Shown here: positions 1 through 6,424 of the stretch, piece after piece | Numbering within the stretch: position 1 is the first letter of the stretch | Layout of the letters: every line of letters starts with the position of its first letter | Source of the DNA: Pseudomonadota bacterium | GTDB lineage: Bacteria > Pseudomonadota > Gammaproteobacteria > Acidithiobacillales > Acidithiobacillaceae | Assembly: GCA_021827445.1 (NCBI GenBank) | Contig: JAKAVW010000076.1 | Span: forward strand, 1 to 10,553 | Reading direction: 5' to 3' | DNA: 10,553 nt | Translations under genes and position numbers: made by a program | The notes under the pieces: generated by a model | Told to the model about the DNA's origin: nothing | The model's input: the letters and a program-made list of their open reading frames with translations, nothing else | Database searches by the model: none

Positions 1-136
1 TCTATCGAAAGTCTGAATGTATCCGTCGCTACCGGGATTTGTCTCTTTGAGACTGCCCGGCAGAGGCGGGGTCTGTCTCCCGCCCAGCAATCGGGCAGAA
101 AAAATTCGCCAGAATCCGCCAGAGGGTCATAAACGC
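1..136. other. Structured leader or intergenic DNA upstream of tatD
   Basis: No recognisable gene. Three inverted repeats are visible: GTCTC/GAGAC around TTT (41-53); CTGCCCG (53-59) with CGGGCAG (92-98); and, nested inside that pair, GGCGGG (65-70) with CCCGCC (79-84). An A-run, not a T-run, follows at 99-104, so this is not a standard + strand terminator. All three + strand frames could carry the tail of an upstream gene: frame 2 stops at 14-16, frame 3 at 48-50, frame 1 at 130-132. The last would end 5 bases before tatD, but its residues suggest no family. The TatD frame is open back to an ATG at 17, but that extension has no family support. Confidence 0.4.
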
Positions 137-910
137 ATGCTGGTAGATTCTCACTGTCATCTGGATTTCGACGATTTTGATGCCGATCGGGCTGGCATTC
201 TGGCTCGCGCCCAGGCGGCTGGGGTGCAAGAAATGCTGGTTGCGGCGGTCGTCGAGGCGCACTGGCCGCGGGTACGGGCCTTGGCTGCCGAGTACCCCGG
301 CGTGTGGGCGGCGGCGGGCGTGCATCCCAACGAACCCGCAGCAGAGACCCCGGAATGGGAGTCTCTGCTCGCTGCCCTGGCGTCTGACAAAGTGGTGGCC
401 GTCGGCGAAACCGGCTTGGATTATTTCCGCAGTGAAGGGGATCTGTCCTGGCAGCGGGAGCGATTTGCCCGGCATATAGCCGCCTCCAAGGCCACGGGAA
501 AACCGCTGATCGTCCACACCCGTGCGGCGGCGGCAGACACCATCGCCATGCTGCGCAGCGAAGAGGCTGCGGCAGCCGGCGGCGTCATCCATTGTTTCAC
601 CGAAAACTGGGATTTTGCGAAGGCCGCCATGGATATGGGCTTTTATATCTCCTTTTCCGGCATTGTGACTTTCAAGAAGTCCATTGAATTGCAGGCGGTG
701 GCCAGGAAGGTGCCGGCGGATCGCCTGCTGGTGGAGACGGACGCCCCTTATCTAGCACCCGCGCCGCAACGTGGTCAGCGCAACGAGCCTGCTTTTGTCG
801 CTCACGTCGCGGCCTTTCTCGGGGCGTTGCGGGGCGAGACGCTGGAGGATATCGCCGCGCAGACCACGGCCAATTTCCACGCGCTGTTCAAGCACGCGGT
901 GGCGGCATGA
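137..910 (+). CDS. tatD: TatD family metal-dependent deoxyribonuclease
   Basis: A 257-residue cytoplasmic TatD-type TIM-barrel hydrolase. The family acts as a divalent-metal-dependent DNase with 3'-5' exonuclease activity, linked to DNA repair and degradation. Visible metal ligands are the N-terminal DSHCHLD motif (His6, His8), Glu91 in VGETGLDYF, His127 in IVHTR, His152 in VIHCF and Asp202 in VETDAPYL, in the family's order and at its usual length of about 260. The start at 137 puts the HxH motif at residues 6-8, as in homologues. AGAGGG at 121-126 is a plausible ribosome site about 10 bases upstream. An in-frame ATG at 17 would add 40 proline- and arginine-rich residues without family support. 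The stop overlaps the next start (ATGA), so the two genes are probably translationally coupled. Which TatD paralogue this is (YcfH-like or TatD proper) cannot be told by eye. Confidence 0.93.
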   Translation: MLVDSHCHLDFDDFDADRAGILARAQAAGVQEMLVAAVVEAHWPRVRALAAEYPGVWAAAGVHPNEPAAETPEWESLLAALASDKVVAVGETGLDYFRSEGDLSWQRERFARHIAASKATGKPLIVHTRAAAADTIAMLRSEEAAAAGGVIHCFTENWDFAKAAMDMGFYISFSGIVTFKKSIELQAVARKVPADRLLVETDAPYLAPAPQRGQRNEPAFVAHVAAFLGALRGETLEDIAAQTTANFHALFKHAVAA

Positions 911-1665
911 AGATTGTGTTCCTCGGTACGGGGTCCAGTGCCGGAACGCCAGCGATTGCCTGCCATTGCCCGGTTTGTTGCAGCGCTGATCCACGCAACC
1001 ACCGCCTGCGGGCCAGTATTCTGGTGCAGGATGGGGGTACCAATCTGCTGGTGGATACCGGTCCGGACCTGCGCCAGCAAATGTTGCGCGCCGGTATGCA
1101 GATGCTGAGTGCCGTGTTGTATACCCATTTTCATGCTGATCATATCAATGGTGTCGATGACCTGCGTGCCTTCAATTTTGCGCAGAAGGCCGTGATCCCT
1201 TGCCATGCGGATGAGCGCACGGCGATAGAATTGGAAACCCGGTTTCGCTATTGTTTTCTGCCGCCGGATATCACTTGGGCGAAGCCTTCGCTCTCCATGC
1301 ACCGGATAGCATCGCCGCAGACCTTTGGTGGGGTTGCGGTGACACCAATACCCGTGATGCACGGTCATTTGCCTATTCTCGGGTACCGTTTTAACGACGT
1401 GGCGTATCTGACCGATCTAAAAACCATCCCGGATAGCAGCCTGATGCTGTTGCAGGGGCTGAAAGTCCTTATTCTTGACTGTTTGCATTACGAAGAGCAC
1501 CCCACCCATCTTAATGTGGAAGAGGCCTTGTACTGGGCGCGGCGCATTGGCGCAGAGCGGACCATTTTTACCCACATGACCCATGATGTTGATTATGCGA
1601 CGTTGGCTGCGGAGTTGCCGGAGGCGATCATTCCCGCCTATGACGGTCTGGTCGTGGACCTTTGA
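907..1665 (+). CDS. PhnP-like metallo-beta-lactamase-fold hydrolase
   Basis: A 252-residue cytoplasmic metallo-beta-lactamase-fold protein. The dinuclear metal motif HxHxDH is clear (His74, His76, Asp78, His79 in THFHADH), with further ligands His152, Asp170 and His223 in the expected order. The N-terminus carries GTGSSAGTP followed by CHCPVCC. The Cys19, Cys21, Cys24 pattern resembles the structural zinc site of E. coli PhnP, a cyclic phosphodiesterase, and PhnP relatives are likewise about 250 residues. The gene overlaps tatD by four bases (ATGA), so co-transcription and coupled translation are likely. No other phosphonate gene is present, so the substrate is probably a general cyclic phosphodiester or nucleotide. 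RNase Z is unlikely because its exosite arm is missing. The family is secure; the substrate is not. Confidence 0.88.
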   Translation: MKIVFLGTGSSAGTPAIACHCPVCCSADPRNHRLRASILVQDGGTNLLVDTGPDLRQQMLRAGMQMLSAVLYTHFHADHINGVDDLRAFNFAQKAVIPCHADERTAIELETRFRYCFLPPDITWAKPSLSMHRIASPQTFGGVAVTPIPVMHGHLPILGYRFNDVAYLTDLKTIPDSSLMLLQGLKVLILDCLHYEEHPTHLNVEEALYWARRIGAERTIFTHMTHDVDYATLAAELPEAIIPAYDGLVVDL

Positions 1666-1703
1666 GCGCATGCTGCTGATGGCCGGGTGTATGCAAAAAA
1701 TAT

Positions 1704-1732
1704 TTGACATCGCCGGCATGAATCCATATATT
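1704..1732 (+). promoter_or_regulatory. Sigma-70 promoter of the tRNA-Ala gene
   Basis: TTGACA (1704-1709) and TATATT (1727-1732) are separated by exactly 17 bases. The predicted start is near 1739, just before the mature tRNA 5' end at 1743. The stretch after the -10 (ACGCCGC) is GC-rich, like the discriminators of stable-RNA promoters under stringent control. Growth-rate control is inferred from that feature alone. Confidence 0.8.
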
Positions 1733-1742
1733 ACGCCGCATC

Positions 1743-1818
<76 letters not shown>

Positions 1819-1909
1819 AATAAATCATGCGGTTACCTCATATTGTCCGCTTGGTTGGCTATAAAGCTCCCACAACAGAGCTTCTTCTAAGGCCATGCCG
1901 CTTCATCTA

Positions 1910-1936
1910 TGGGCGGCAATCGGCTGCCCAAGTTTT
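1910..1936 (+). terminator. Intrinsic terminator after tRNA-Ala
   Basis: An 8-bp stem, TGGGCGGC (1910-1917) with GCTGCCCA (1923-1930) and one G-U pair, encloses the 5-base loop AATCG and is followed by AG and TTTT (1933-1936). The last two T bases belong to the reverse-strand stop codon (1935-1937) of the convergent dsb gene. A weaker 6-bp hairpin (1864-1869 with 1878-1883) lies upstream. On the reverse strand no T-run follows, so it would not serve the dsb gene as a classical terminator. Confidence 0.65.
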
Positions 1937-2546
1937 ATTGCAAATGGGGCAAAAGTCCGGCGAGTTGTTTTTCCGAAATCATCCCCGGAATTCGTCCAAG
2001 CTGACCGCTTTTCACGCGATAAAGTATGGCTGGGGTGCCCTCAAAACCCATTGCTCCCATCATCTCGAGGTTGCGCTTCAACTCTTCACTGGTCTTCGCC
2101 GTCGGCTTAGCCTTGGGCAGCTGATGATAACTGCCGCTGCGTAATGCGGGACCAATGATCGCTTCAAAATGCTTGAGCGCCGCCAGGGGATGTGGCGACT
2201 GGAGCCAGGCCGCGGCCTCTGCCGGACTCTGCGGCGTCAGAAAGGCCACCGGCACATAACGCACCGTCAATTTACCAGCCTGGATAAGAGCGGCTTCATG
2301 CTCGTACATCACATGGCAATAGGGACAATTAGGATCCTGGAAATCGTAAATAATCGGACCCTGATGCCCTTCCTGAATATACAGGAGGTGATGCGGGAGT
2401 ATCTGGTTCCAGAGAATGCCTGCGGTCAGCTTTTTGGGCGGTGCCGTCTGCGCCACAGCGGATGAAATCCCCGCTATTGCCATGCTGCAACCCAGCAGAC
2501 CGATCATTACCCATTTCACTGCTACTGTTCTGGAAGAATGTGTCAT
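1935..2546 (-). CDS. DsbG/DsbA-superfamily periplasmic thiol-disulfide protein
   Basis: A 203-residue secreted thioredoxin-fold protein. Residues 1-32 form a signal peptide with a hydrophobic core and a likely AVA|Q cleavage site. Cys20 in LLGC is a weak lipobox alternative. The active site is CPYC (Cys74, Cys77) after the family-typical FQDPN, and a TP pair at 171-172 fits the cis-proline loop. The region after the active site resembles DsbG/DsbC catalytic domains. Only about 30 residues separate the signal peptide from the fold, too few for the roughly 60-residue dimerisation domain of DsbC and DsbG, so it may be monomeric and DsbA-like in use. The start at 2546 was chosen because it begins the signal peptide and follows AAGGA. 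The frame stays open upstream to a GTG at 2840, but that stretch reads as a relic. No dsbD or dsbB is present. Confidence 0.85.
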   Translation of the reverse strand: MTHSSRTVAVKWVMIGLLGCSMAIAGISSAVAQTAPPKKLTAGILWNQILPHHLLYIQEGHQGPIIYDFQDPNCPYCHVMYEHEAALIQAGKLTVRYVPVAFLTPQSPAEAAAWLQSPHPLAALKHFEAIIGPALRSGSYHQLPKAKPTAKTSEELKRNLEMMGAMGFEGTPAILYRVKSGQLGRIPGMISEKQLAGLLPHLQ

Positions 2547-2880
2547 GTGGTTATTTTTTCCTTCGGCACATAGCGCACCGTGAGCTTGCCCGCCTTGATC
2601 AGTGGTTGCTCCTCGTCGTACATGCCGTGACAATAAGGGCAATAGGGATAATAACGATGCCACTGAGCCGCTATCTGCACCCCCGGAAGCTGCATTCCGC
2701 GCACTGCAATAGCGGCCATATGCTGCTGAATGCTTACCCCTGTGTAAAGTGGATTGAGCCGCGACCGCAGTCATGGCTTTGGTGTCCAGTTTGTGACCGT
2801 TGTCGGCCATGTAAGTTTCAGCACCAAATCCGCGCAACACGGTACTGCCCGAAATGCTCTTCCGGCCAGCCCCATTGTTG
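2543..2880 (-). pseudogene. Decayed dsb-like gene remnant upstream of the intact dsb gene
   Basis: In a different frame from the intact gene, residues before the stop at 2543-2545 read RYYPYCPYCHGMYDEEQP, then IKAGKLTVRYVP. The intact protein has CPYCHVMYEHEAALIQ, then AGKLTVRYVP. The DNA agrees: 2565-2644 matches 2251-2330 at about 56 of 80 positions by hand count. This frame is open only from 2770 and is blocked by a TGA at 2771-2773. Further upstream the protein-like text moves to other frames, for example GAETYMADNGHKLDTKAMTA. Its last stop overlaps the intact start as ATGA. The pattern fits a duplicated copy damaged by frameshifts and truncated against the intact gene. A 58-codon open frame from ATG 2719 could still be translated, but no good ribosome site precedes it. 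The upstream boundary is a guess. Confidence 0.6.
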
Positions 2881-2907
2881 TGTACTGGGAGATGGATGAT
2901 CGTAGCG

Positions 2908-2913
2908 ATTATA
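2908..2913 (-). promoter_or_regulatory. Possible -10 element upstream of the dsb region
   Basis: Read on the reverse strand this is a perfect TATAAT, located before the remnant and the intact dsb gene. No good -35 lies 16-18 bases upstream (TCAATC at 17 bases) and there is no extended -10 TG. It could drive the dsb gene with a leader of roughly 350 bases across the remnant, or be chance. Confidence 0.3.
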
Positions 2914-2987
2914 CGGTACGCAATCTGGTCGATTGAGTCATTAGTCGATCTGCAGGCATGGTGAGGCGCCGCCGGCTTTTCGATATC

Positions 2988-3338
2988 TCACTGATTTTTA
3001 TGGTTACCGGCGAGGCCGGACAGGAGTTTTTGCTCCAAAGCGTTGGCTTGCTCCGCAGTGGACTGGCAAACGGTGCTGGCAGGGTCGCGCGCGCATTTTA
3101 ACTCGTCAGCCAACACCGCGGTGCCTTTTTTTTGCAACTGAGCCTGGCTGTTGCGGCTCTGCGGGGTACTGGTCATCCACGAAACTCCATAACCGAGCGC
3201 CGAAGAGAGTATGGTGGCCACCAGAAACACCAGTACCATGCGGGTAAACCCGCGTTCCAGTCCCTGCTCACCCAGATAATGCTTACTATACCAGGCAAAT
3301 ACCGGATAACTGACAATGCCTGCCACCAGACCCCACAT
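2988..3338 (-). CDS. Small two-helix membrane protein of unknown function
   Basis: A 116-residue protein that I do not recognise. Two hydrophobic segments are visible at about residues 2-17 and 34-54, joined by a charged loop (YSKHYLGEQGLERGFTR). The hydrophilic tail of about 60 residues contains two cysteines, Cys82 and Cys91. The positive loop suggests it faces the cytoplasm, which would put both ends, including the cysteines, in the periplasm; that is inference. The start lies 3 bases after the ygfZ stop, with GGAAGGA overlapping the end of ygfZ as ribosome site, so the two are almost certainly co-transcribed and coupled. The coding assignment rests on that spacing, the membrane pattern and an intact frame. 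A link to disulfide chemistry, given the dsb gene downstream on the same strand, is speculative. Confidence 0.75.
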   Translation of the reverse strand: MWGLVAGIVSYPVFAWYSKHYLGEQGLERGFTRMVLVFLVATILSSALGYGVSWMTSTPQSRNSQAQLQKKGTAVLADELKCARDPASTVCQSTAEQANALEQKLLSGLAGNHKNQ

Positions 3339-3341
3339 TGG

Positions 3342-4307
3342 TTATCCTTCCCTGGCGACGTCCAGGGGCAGGGGGTAGGGAAGTTTCTCTAAGCCCAAAG
3401 GCGTACCGTTTGGCGCTCCGGCCATCAAGGCCTCCCCGACGTTGGCGGCGCGTAAAACGGCTAGCGCTGCAAAGCCACCCTGAGGATCCGGCGCCGCATT
3501 GATGACCATACCGATGCTTTGCTCACCCATGCGGGCACTGAAAATTTCTTCGCCTGCTCGCAGTGGCGCCGGGGATGCAATCCGATAAGTCTGGTTCTTC
3601 AGCTTACCGAGATAGTGGGAACGGGCGACAATCTCTTGCCCCGGATAACAGCCCTTCTTGAAATTAATGCCACCCAATACTTCCAGATTCAGCTCCTGGG
3701 GAATGACTTTTTCGGTGGTGGCACCACTGATCATGCCGACGCCGGCATGAATGGCCTGTAATCGCCAATCCTCCGCGGATCCGGCCCGTGCACCGGCAGC
3801 CGCTAGCCTTGCGCTGACTACCTCCACACGGGATGCAGGCAAAATGATCAGGAAGGCTTCCGCATCCGCCCAGGGCAGGCGGGTAATGATCATGTCGTCG
3901 CAGACCACCCCGCTGTTGCCGGTTTCCGGCGCCGCAATCCCGAGGGCATGGCCGAGCAGATCACCAGTACCTCTACCCGAGACAGCGAATAACGCGGATT
4001 CCGGTTCCCCCCGCTCAAGCTCCAGCTTGGCCATCATCCGGAACTTGCGCAGGCGCTCGATGATTATGTCGGCCATATCGGCGGCCAGACTCAGCCAAAA
4101 GGCCTCGCCGTCGCGCTGCACGTAAAAATTGGCGATCATGCGCCCTTTAGCCGTGCTGTAGCTGCTCCACTGGCCGTGACCACTGGCCAGGGCATGCAGA
4201 TCGTTAGAGAATTGCCCTTGTAAAAACTTTTCGGCATCCACACCGTAGGCGTGAATCAGACCCAGTTCCGTACGCAGGGGGGTAAAGGTAATGACGGCTG
4301 AAGACAT
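3342..4307 (-). CDS. ygfZ: YgfZ family folate-binding protein (Fe-S enzyme maintenance, tRNA modification)
   Basis: A 321-residue cytoplasmic protein of the YgfZ/GcvT family. In E. coli YgfZ binds tetrahydrofolate, supports a subset of iron-sulfur enzymes including the tRNA methylthiotransferase MiaB, and depends on one conserved cysteine. The signature is present as FKKGCYPGQE, with Cys220 and the adjoining lysine and glycine, followed by IVARSHYLGKLK as in the family. The N-terminal domain has the usual GLIHAYGVDAEKFLQGQFSND opening split over residues 16-36, and length is close to the E. coli protein. GGGAG sits about nine bases before the ATG. It is divergent from ygfX and leads an apparent operon with the small membrane protein. 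In E. coli ygfZ, sdhE and ygfX are neighbours; no sdhE is seen here between ygfZ and ygfX. The family is secure, while the exact biochemical reaction remains unsettled even in E. coli. Confidence 0.92.
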   Translation of the reverse strand: MSSAVITFTPLRTELGLIHAYGVDAEKFLQGQFSNDLHALASGHGQWSSYSTAKGRMIANFYVQRDGEAFWLSLAADMADIIIERLRKFRMMAKLELERGEPESALFAVSGRGTGDLLGHALGIAAPETGNSGVVCDDMIITRLPWADAEAFLIILPASRVEVVSARLAAAGARAGSAEDWRLQAIHAGVGMISGATTEKVIPQELNLEVLGGINFKKGCYPGQEIVARSHYLGKLKNQTYRIASPAPLRAGEEIFSARMGEQSIGMVINAAPDPQGGFAALAVLRAANVGEALMAGAPNGTPLGLEKLPYPLPLDVAREG

Positions 4308-4345
4308 ACGATTCGACTCCCGGTTGCTGAAACAGCATGGCCCCG

Positions 4346-4373
4346 ATCATACCCTTATGGGTGACGGCGACAA
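4346..4373 (-). promoter_or_regulatory. Possible ygfZ promoter
   Basis: On the reverse strand TTGTCG (4368-4373) and TATGAT (4346-4351) are 16 bases apart, giving a start near 4338 and a leader of about 30 bases to the ygfZ ATG. The match is four of six and five of six. It overlaps the likely start region of the divergent ygfX gene. Confidence 0.35.
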
Positions 4374-4383
4374 AGTCCTGCCG

Positions 4384-4821
4384 ATGCTTTCCTTCGGAAG
4401 TGCCCGGCGACAGCGCTGGCTACAAAGTGTTCCCTGTGTACTGGCTTTGCTTTGCGCGGCTTTTACAATGGGCCACGACTGGCGCTGGGGTTTGGCACTG
4501 CTCGCCGTGGTGCTGGCACGGATCGTCTGGCGTTGCCCGCTGCGTCAGCGTGTCGGCCAGGCTGTGCCGGAGGCGATCCTGCTCGGTAGAGAGAGCGATC
4601 TGCGGGTACAAATGGAGGATGGCAGCGCGGTGCCTGTTCAGCATCGCGCCCGCCCATTTCTGCACCCGCGCCTGGGGGTGATTCCCCTACAGGGTAGCGA
4701 TGGTCGCCGCCATGTGCTGATCGGCCTCTTCACGACGGGCGATGATCTGTGGCGGCGCTGGCGGCTCAGATTGCGCCAGGAATGGGACGCAGCACCGGAC
4801 CCTGCTGATCCCGCTGACTGA
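4384..4821 (+). CDS. ygfX: YgfX-like inner-membrane protein
   Basis: A protein of 145 residues from the ATG at 4384. An N-terminal basic stretch (RRQRW) precedes a hydrophobic pair of helices at about 16-30 and 36-49. A soluble part follows with SDLRVQMEDGS and, near the end, GSDGRRHVLIGL then DDLWRRWRLRLRQEW. That layout and the terminal block resemble E. coli YgfX (CptA), a small inner-membrane protein reported as the toxin-like partner of SdhE/YgfY affecting cytoskeletal proteins. Similarity is moderate, and the neighbourhood (ygfZ on one side, nadB on the other) is the strongest support. The start is uncertain: in-frame ATGs also lie at 4357 and 4291, the last inside ygfZ, and none has a clear ribosome site. 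The 3' end overlaps the convergent end of nadB by 56 bases. No sdhE partner is nearby, so a toxin role should not be assumed. Confidence 0.7.
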   Translation: MLSFGSARRQRWLQSVPCVLALLCAAFTMGHDWRWGLALLAVVLARIVWRCPLRQRVGQAVPEAILLGRESDLRVQMEDGSAVPVQHRARPFLHPRLGVIPLQGSDGRRHVLIGLFTTGDDLWRRWRLRLRQEWDAAPDPADPAD

Positions 4822-6355
4822 TGCTGTCCGCTGCCACACTCCGGCGTTGCGGGTGGTCACTGTTGAAATGACAGCCACGGGACTCTTCGCGTAACAGCGC
4901 GGAACGGGTGAGGATTTCTGCGCACTGGCGCAGATTGCGCAGTTCCTGATACAACCGCGGCCCGTACAGGCTATCGCCAATGCGCGTAGTCAGTTCATGC
5001 CAGCGCGCGCTGGCGGACCGCAGGCCTTCATCGTTGCGGATAATGCCTGCTGCTTGCCACATGCCTGCCTGCAAGGTCTGTCGCAGGACCGCGATACCTG
5101 CTTCCGGCGCGACCGTTGCTGGTTGTTCCGGCGAACGCCCGGGCGCTTGGCGCGGGCCATTGGGCAGGTGCGACTGTCCTGCCAGGTCGGCAACAATCGC
5201 TGCCGCACCCACCACACATTCCAGCAATGAATTGCTGGCAAGACGATTGGCACCGTGCAACCCGGTGGAACTGACTTCACCCACCGCATAAAGTCCCGGG
5301 ATAGTGCTGCGTCCCGCTGCATCTACGACTACGCCGCCGCAGGTATAGTGGGCGGCGGGGACCACCGGAATCGGTTCCCGCGTCAGATCATAGCCCCGTG
5401 CCCGGCAGTGCGCGAAAATCGCCGGAAAATGTTGCTGCACCAGGGAGCCGGGCTGCGCGCTGATGTCCAGAGTGACATAGGCGAGGTGATGCCGCCTCAT
5501 CTCCGTATCAATCGCGCGCGCGACAATATCCCGCGGTGCCAGCTCGGCACGGGGATCATAATGCTCCAGAAAAGCACTGCCGTCCGGCAGGCGTAAGAGC
5601 GCTCCCTCACCGCGTAAAGTCTCAGAAAGCAAAAAAGGTGCACTACCCGGCCGGTAGAGTGTAGTGGGATGAAACTGGATAAACTCCAGATTGGCGATTT
5701 CCGCACCCGCCCGATAGGCGAGTGCGATGCCATCCCCGGTGGCCACCAGCGGATTACTGGTGTGCAGATATAATTGACCGGCCCCGCCACTGGCGAGAAT
5801 CACCGCCCGTGCCGTCCACAATTCCGGACGGTCGCCTCCCGGAGCGAGTACCCAGGCGCCCGCGCAACGGCCCCCGCTGAGCCAAAGATCGCTGGCGTAG
5901 TGTTCCTCAGCCATCTGTACGGCAGGTTCGGCCAGAGCCCTTCGCAGTAGGGTACTCTCGATGGTGTGGCCCGTGGTGTCGGCGCTGTGCAGTACCCGAC
6001 GTGCCTGGTGGCCACCCTCTCGGGTGAGGTGCCAGTTGCCATCCGGCTGGCGATCAAAGGGCACTCCCCAGTCGATTAACTGACGCGCCGCCTCCGGGCC
6101 TCTGCCGACAATTTGCCGGACTGCCTCGGGGTGACATAATCCCGCACCGGCTCCCAGGGTATCCTCGATATGCAGCGCAATACTGTCGTGGTCCATATCC
6201 ATGACGGCGGCGATGCCACCCTGCGCCCAGTCGCTAGCGGAATCGCTTGCCTGCCCTTTGCTCACAATACCTACTCGGCCGAGGCGGCTGAGCCCCAGGG
6301 CGGTGCTGAGCCCGGCGGCGCCGGAGCCGATAATGAGAAAATCGAAAAAAGGCAT
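4766..6355 (-). CDS. nadB: L-aspartate oxidase (first step of NAD biosynthesis)
   Basis: A 529-residue cytoplasmic FAD enzyme that oxidises L-aspartate to iminoaspartate, which NadA converts to quinolinate. The N-terminal dinucleotide fold has IGSGAAGLS (9-17). Family blocks follow: SDWAQGGIAA (41-50), QFHPTTL (227-233), LRGEGALL (247-254), PRDIVARAI (274-282), HYTCGGVVVD (336-345) and GLHGANRLASNSLLEC (365-380). The C-terminal helical domain keeps ESRGCHFNSDHP (491-502). Length is close to E. coli NadB (540). The start at 6355 places the FAD fold at the N-terminus and follows CAGGA; the frame is open 31 codons further upstream, but that runs through the promoter region. Succinate dehydrogenase or fumarate reductase flavoproteins are related, but the C-terminal motif and gene order favour NadB. 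It is divergent from rpoE and convergent with ygfX. Confidence 0.95.
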   Translation of the reverse strand: MPFFDFLIIGSGAAGLSTALGLSRLGRVGIVSKGQASDSASDWAQGGIAAVMDMDHDSIALHIEDTLGAGAGLCHPEAVRQIVGRGPEAARQLIDWGVPFDRQPDGNWHLTREGGHQARRVLHSADTTGHTIESTLLRRALAEPAVQMAEEHYASDLWLSGGRCAGAWVLAPGGDRPELWTARAVILASGGAGQLYLHTSNPLVATGDGIALAYRAGAEIANLEFIQFHPTTLYRPGSAPFLLSETLRGEGALLRLPDGSAFLEHYDPRAELAPRDIVARAIDTEMRRHHLAYVTLDISAQPGSLVQQHFPAIFAHCRARGYDLTREPIPVVPAAHYTCGGVVVDAAGRSTIPGLYAVGEVSSTGLHGANRLASNSLLECVVGAAAIVADLAGQSHLPNGPRQAPGRSPEQPATVAPEAGIAVLRQTLQAGMWQAAGIIRNDEGLRSASARWHELTTRIGDSLYGPRLYQELRNLRQCAEILTRSALLREESRGCHFNSDHPQRRSVAADSISQRDQQGPVLRPIPGAI

Positions 6356-6389
6356 TTGCTGTCCTGGGTAGAGATGTTGGGCGCAAGCG

Positions 6390-6420
6390 TTGCGAGAATT
6401 GGCTGGGGTCATGATACGAT
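6390..6420 (+). promoter_or_regulatory. Predicted rpoE promoter with extended -10
   Basis: TGATACGAT (6412-6420) matches an extended -10 (TG, one base, TACGAT). TTGCGA at 6390-6395 is a -35 with a long 19-base spacer, tolerable with an extended -10. The start would be near 6427, about 45 bases before the rpoE ATG. I found no GAACTT/TCTGA-type extracytoplasmic-sigma promoter here, so autoregulation is not evident. Confidence 0.45.
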
Positions 6421-6424
6421 GACC
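6407..6424. promoter_or_regulatory. Interrupted palindrome, candidate operator between nadB and rpoE
   Basis: GGTCAT (6407-6412) and ATGACC (6419-6424) form a perfect 6-bp inverted repeat around a 6-base spacer. It lies directly on both predicted -10 elements, a typical position for a dimeric repressor. No regulator gene is in the window, and the nature of the protein is unknown. Confidence 0.4.

Noticed and set aside
17..136. 40-residue N-terminal extension of TatD from ATG 17
   Set aside because: The TatD family begins at the DSHCHLD motif right after the start. The extension covers the inverted repeats and looks non-coding.
29..592. 187-codon reverse-strand frame opposite tatD
   Set aside because: Shadow of the high-GC tatD coding sequence; no motif and the opposite strand is clearly coding.
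2441..2899. A 152-codon + strand open frame rich in cysteine opposite the dsb region
   Set aside because: It is antisense to the dsb signal sequence and the CPYC remnant. Its cysteines and hydrophobic runs come from the complementary codons, and it has no ribosome site or recognisable motif.
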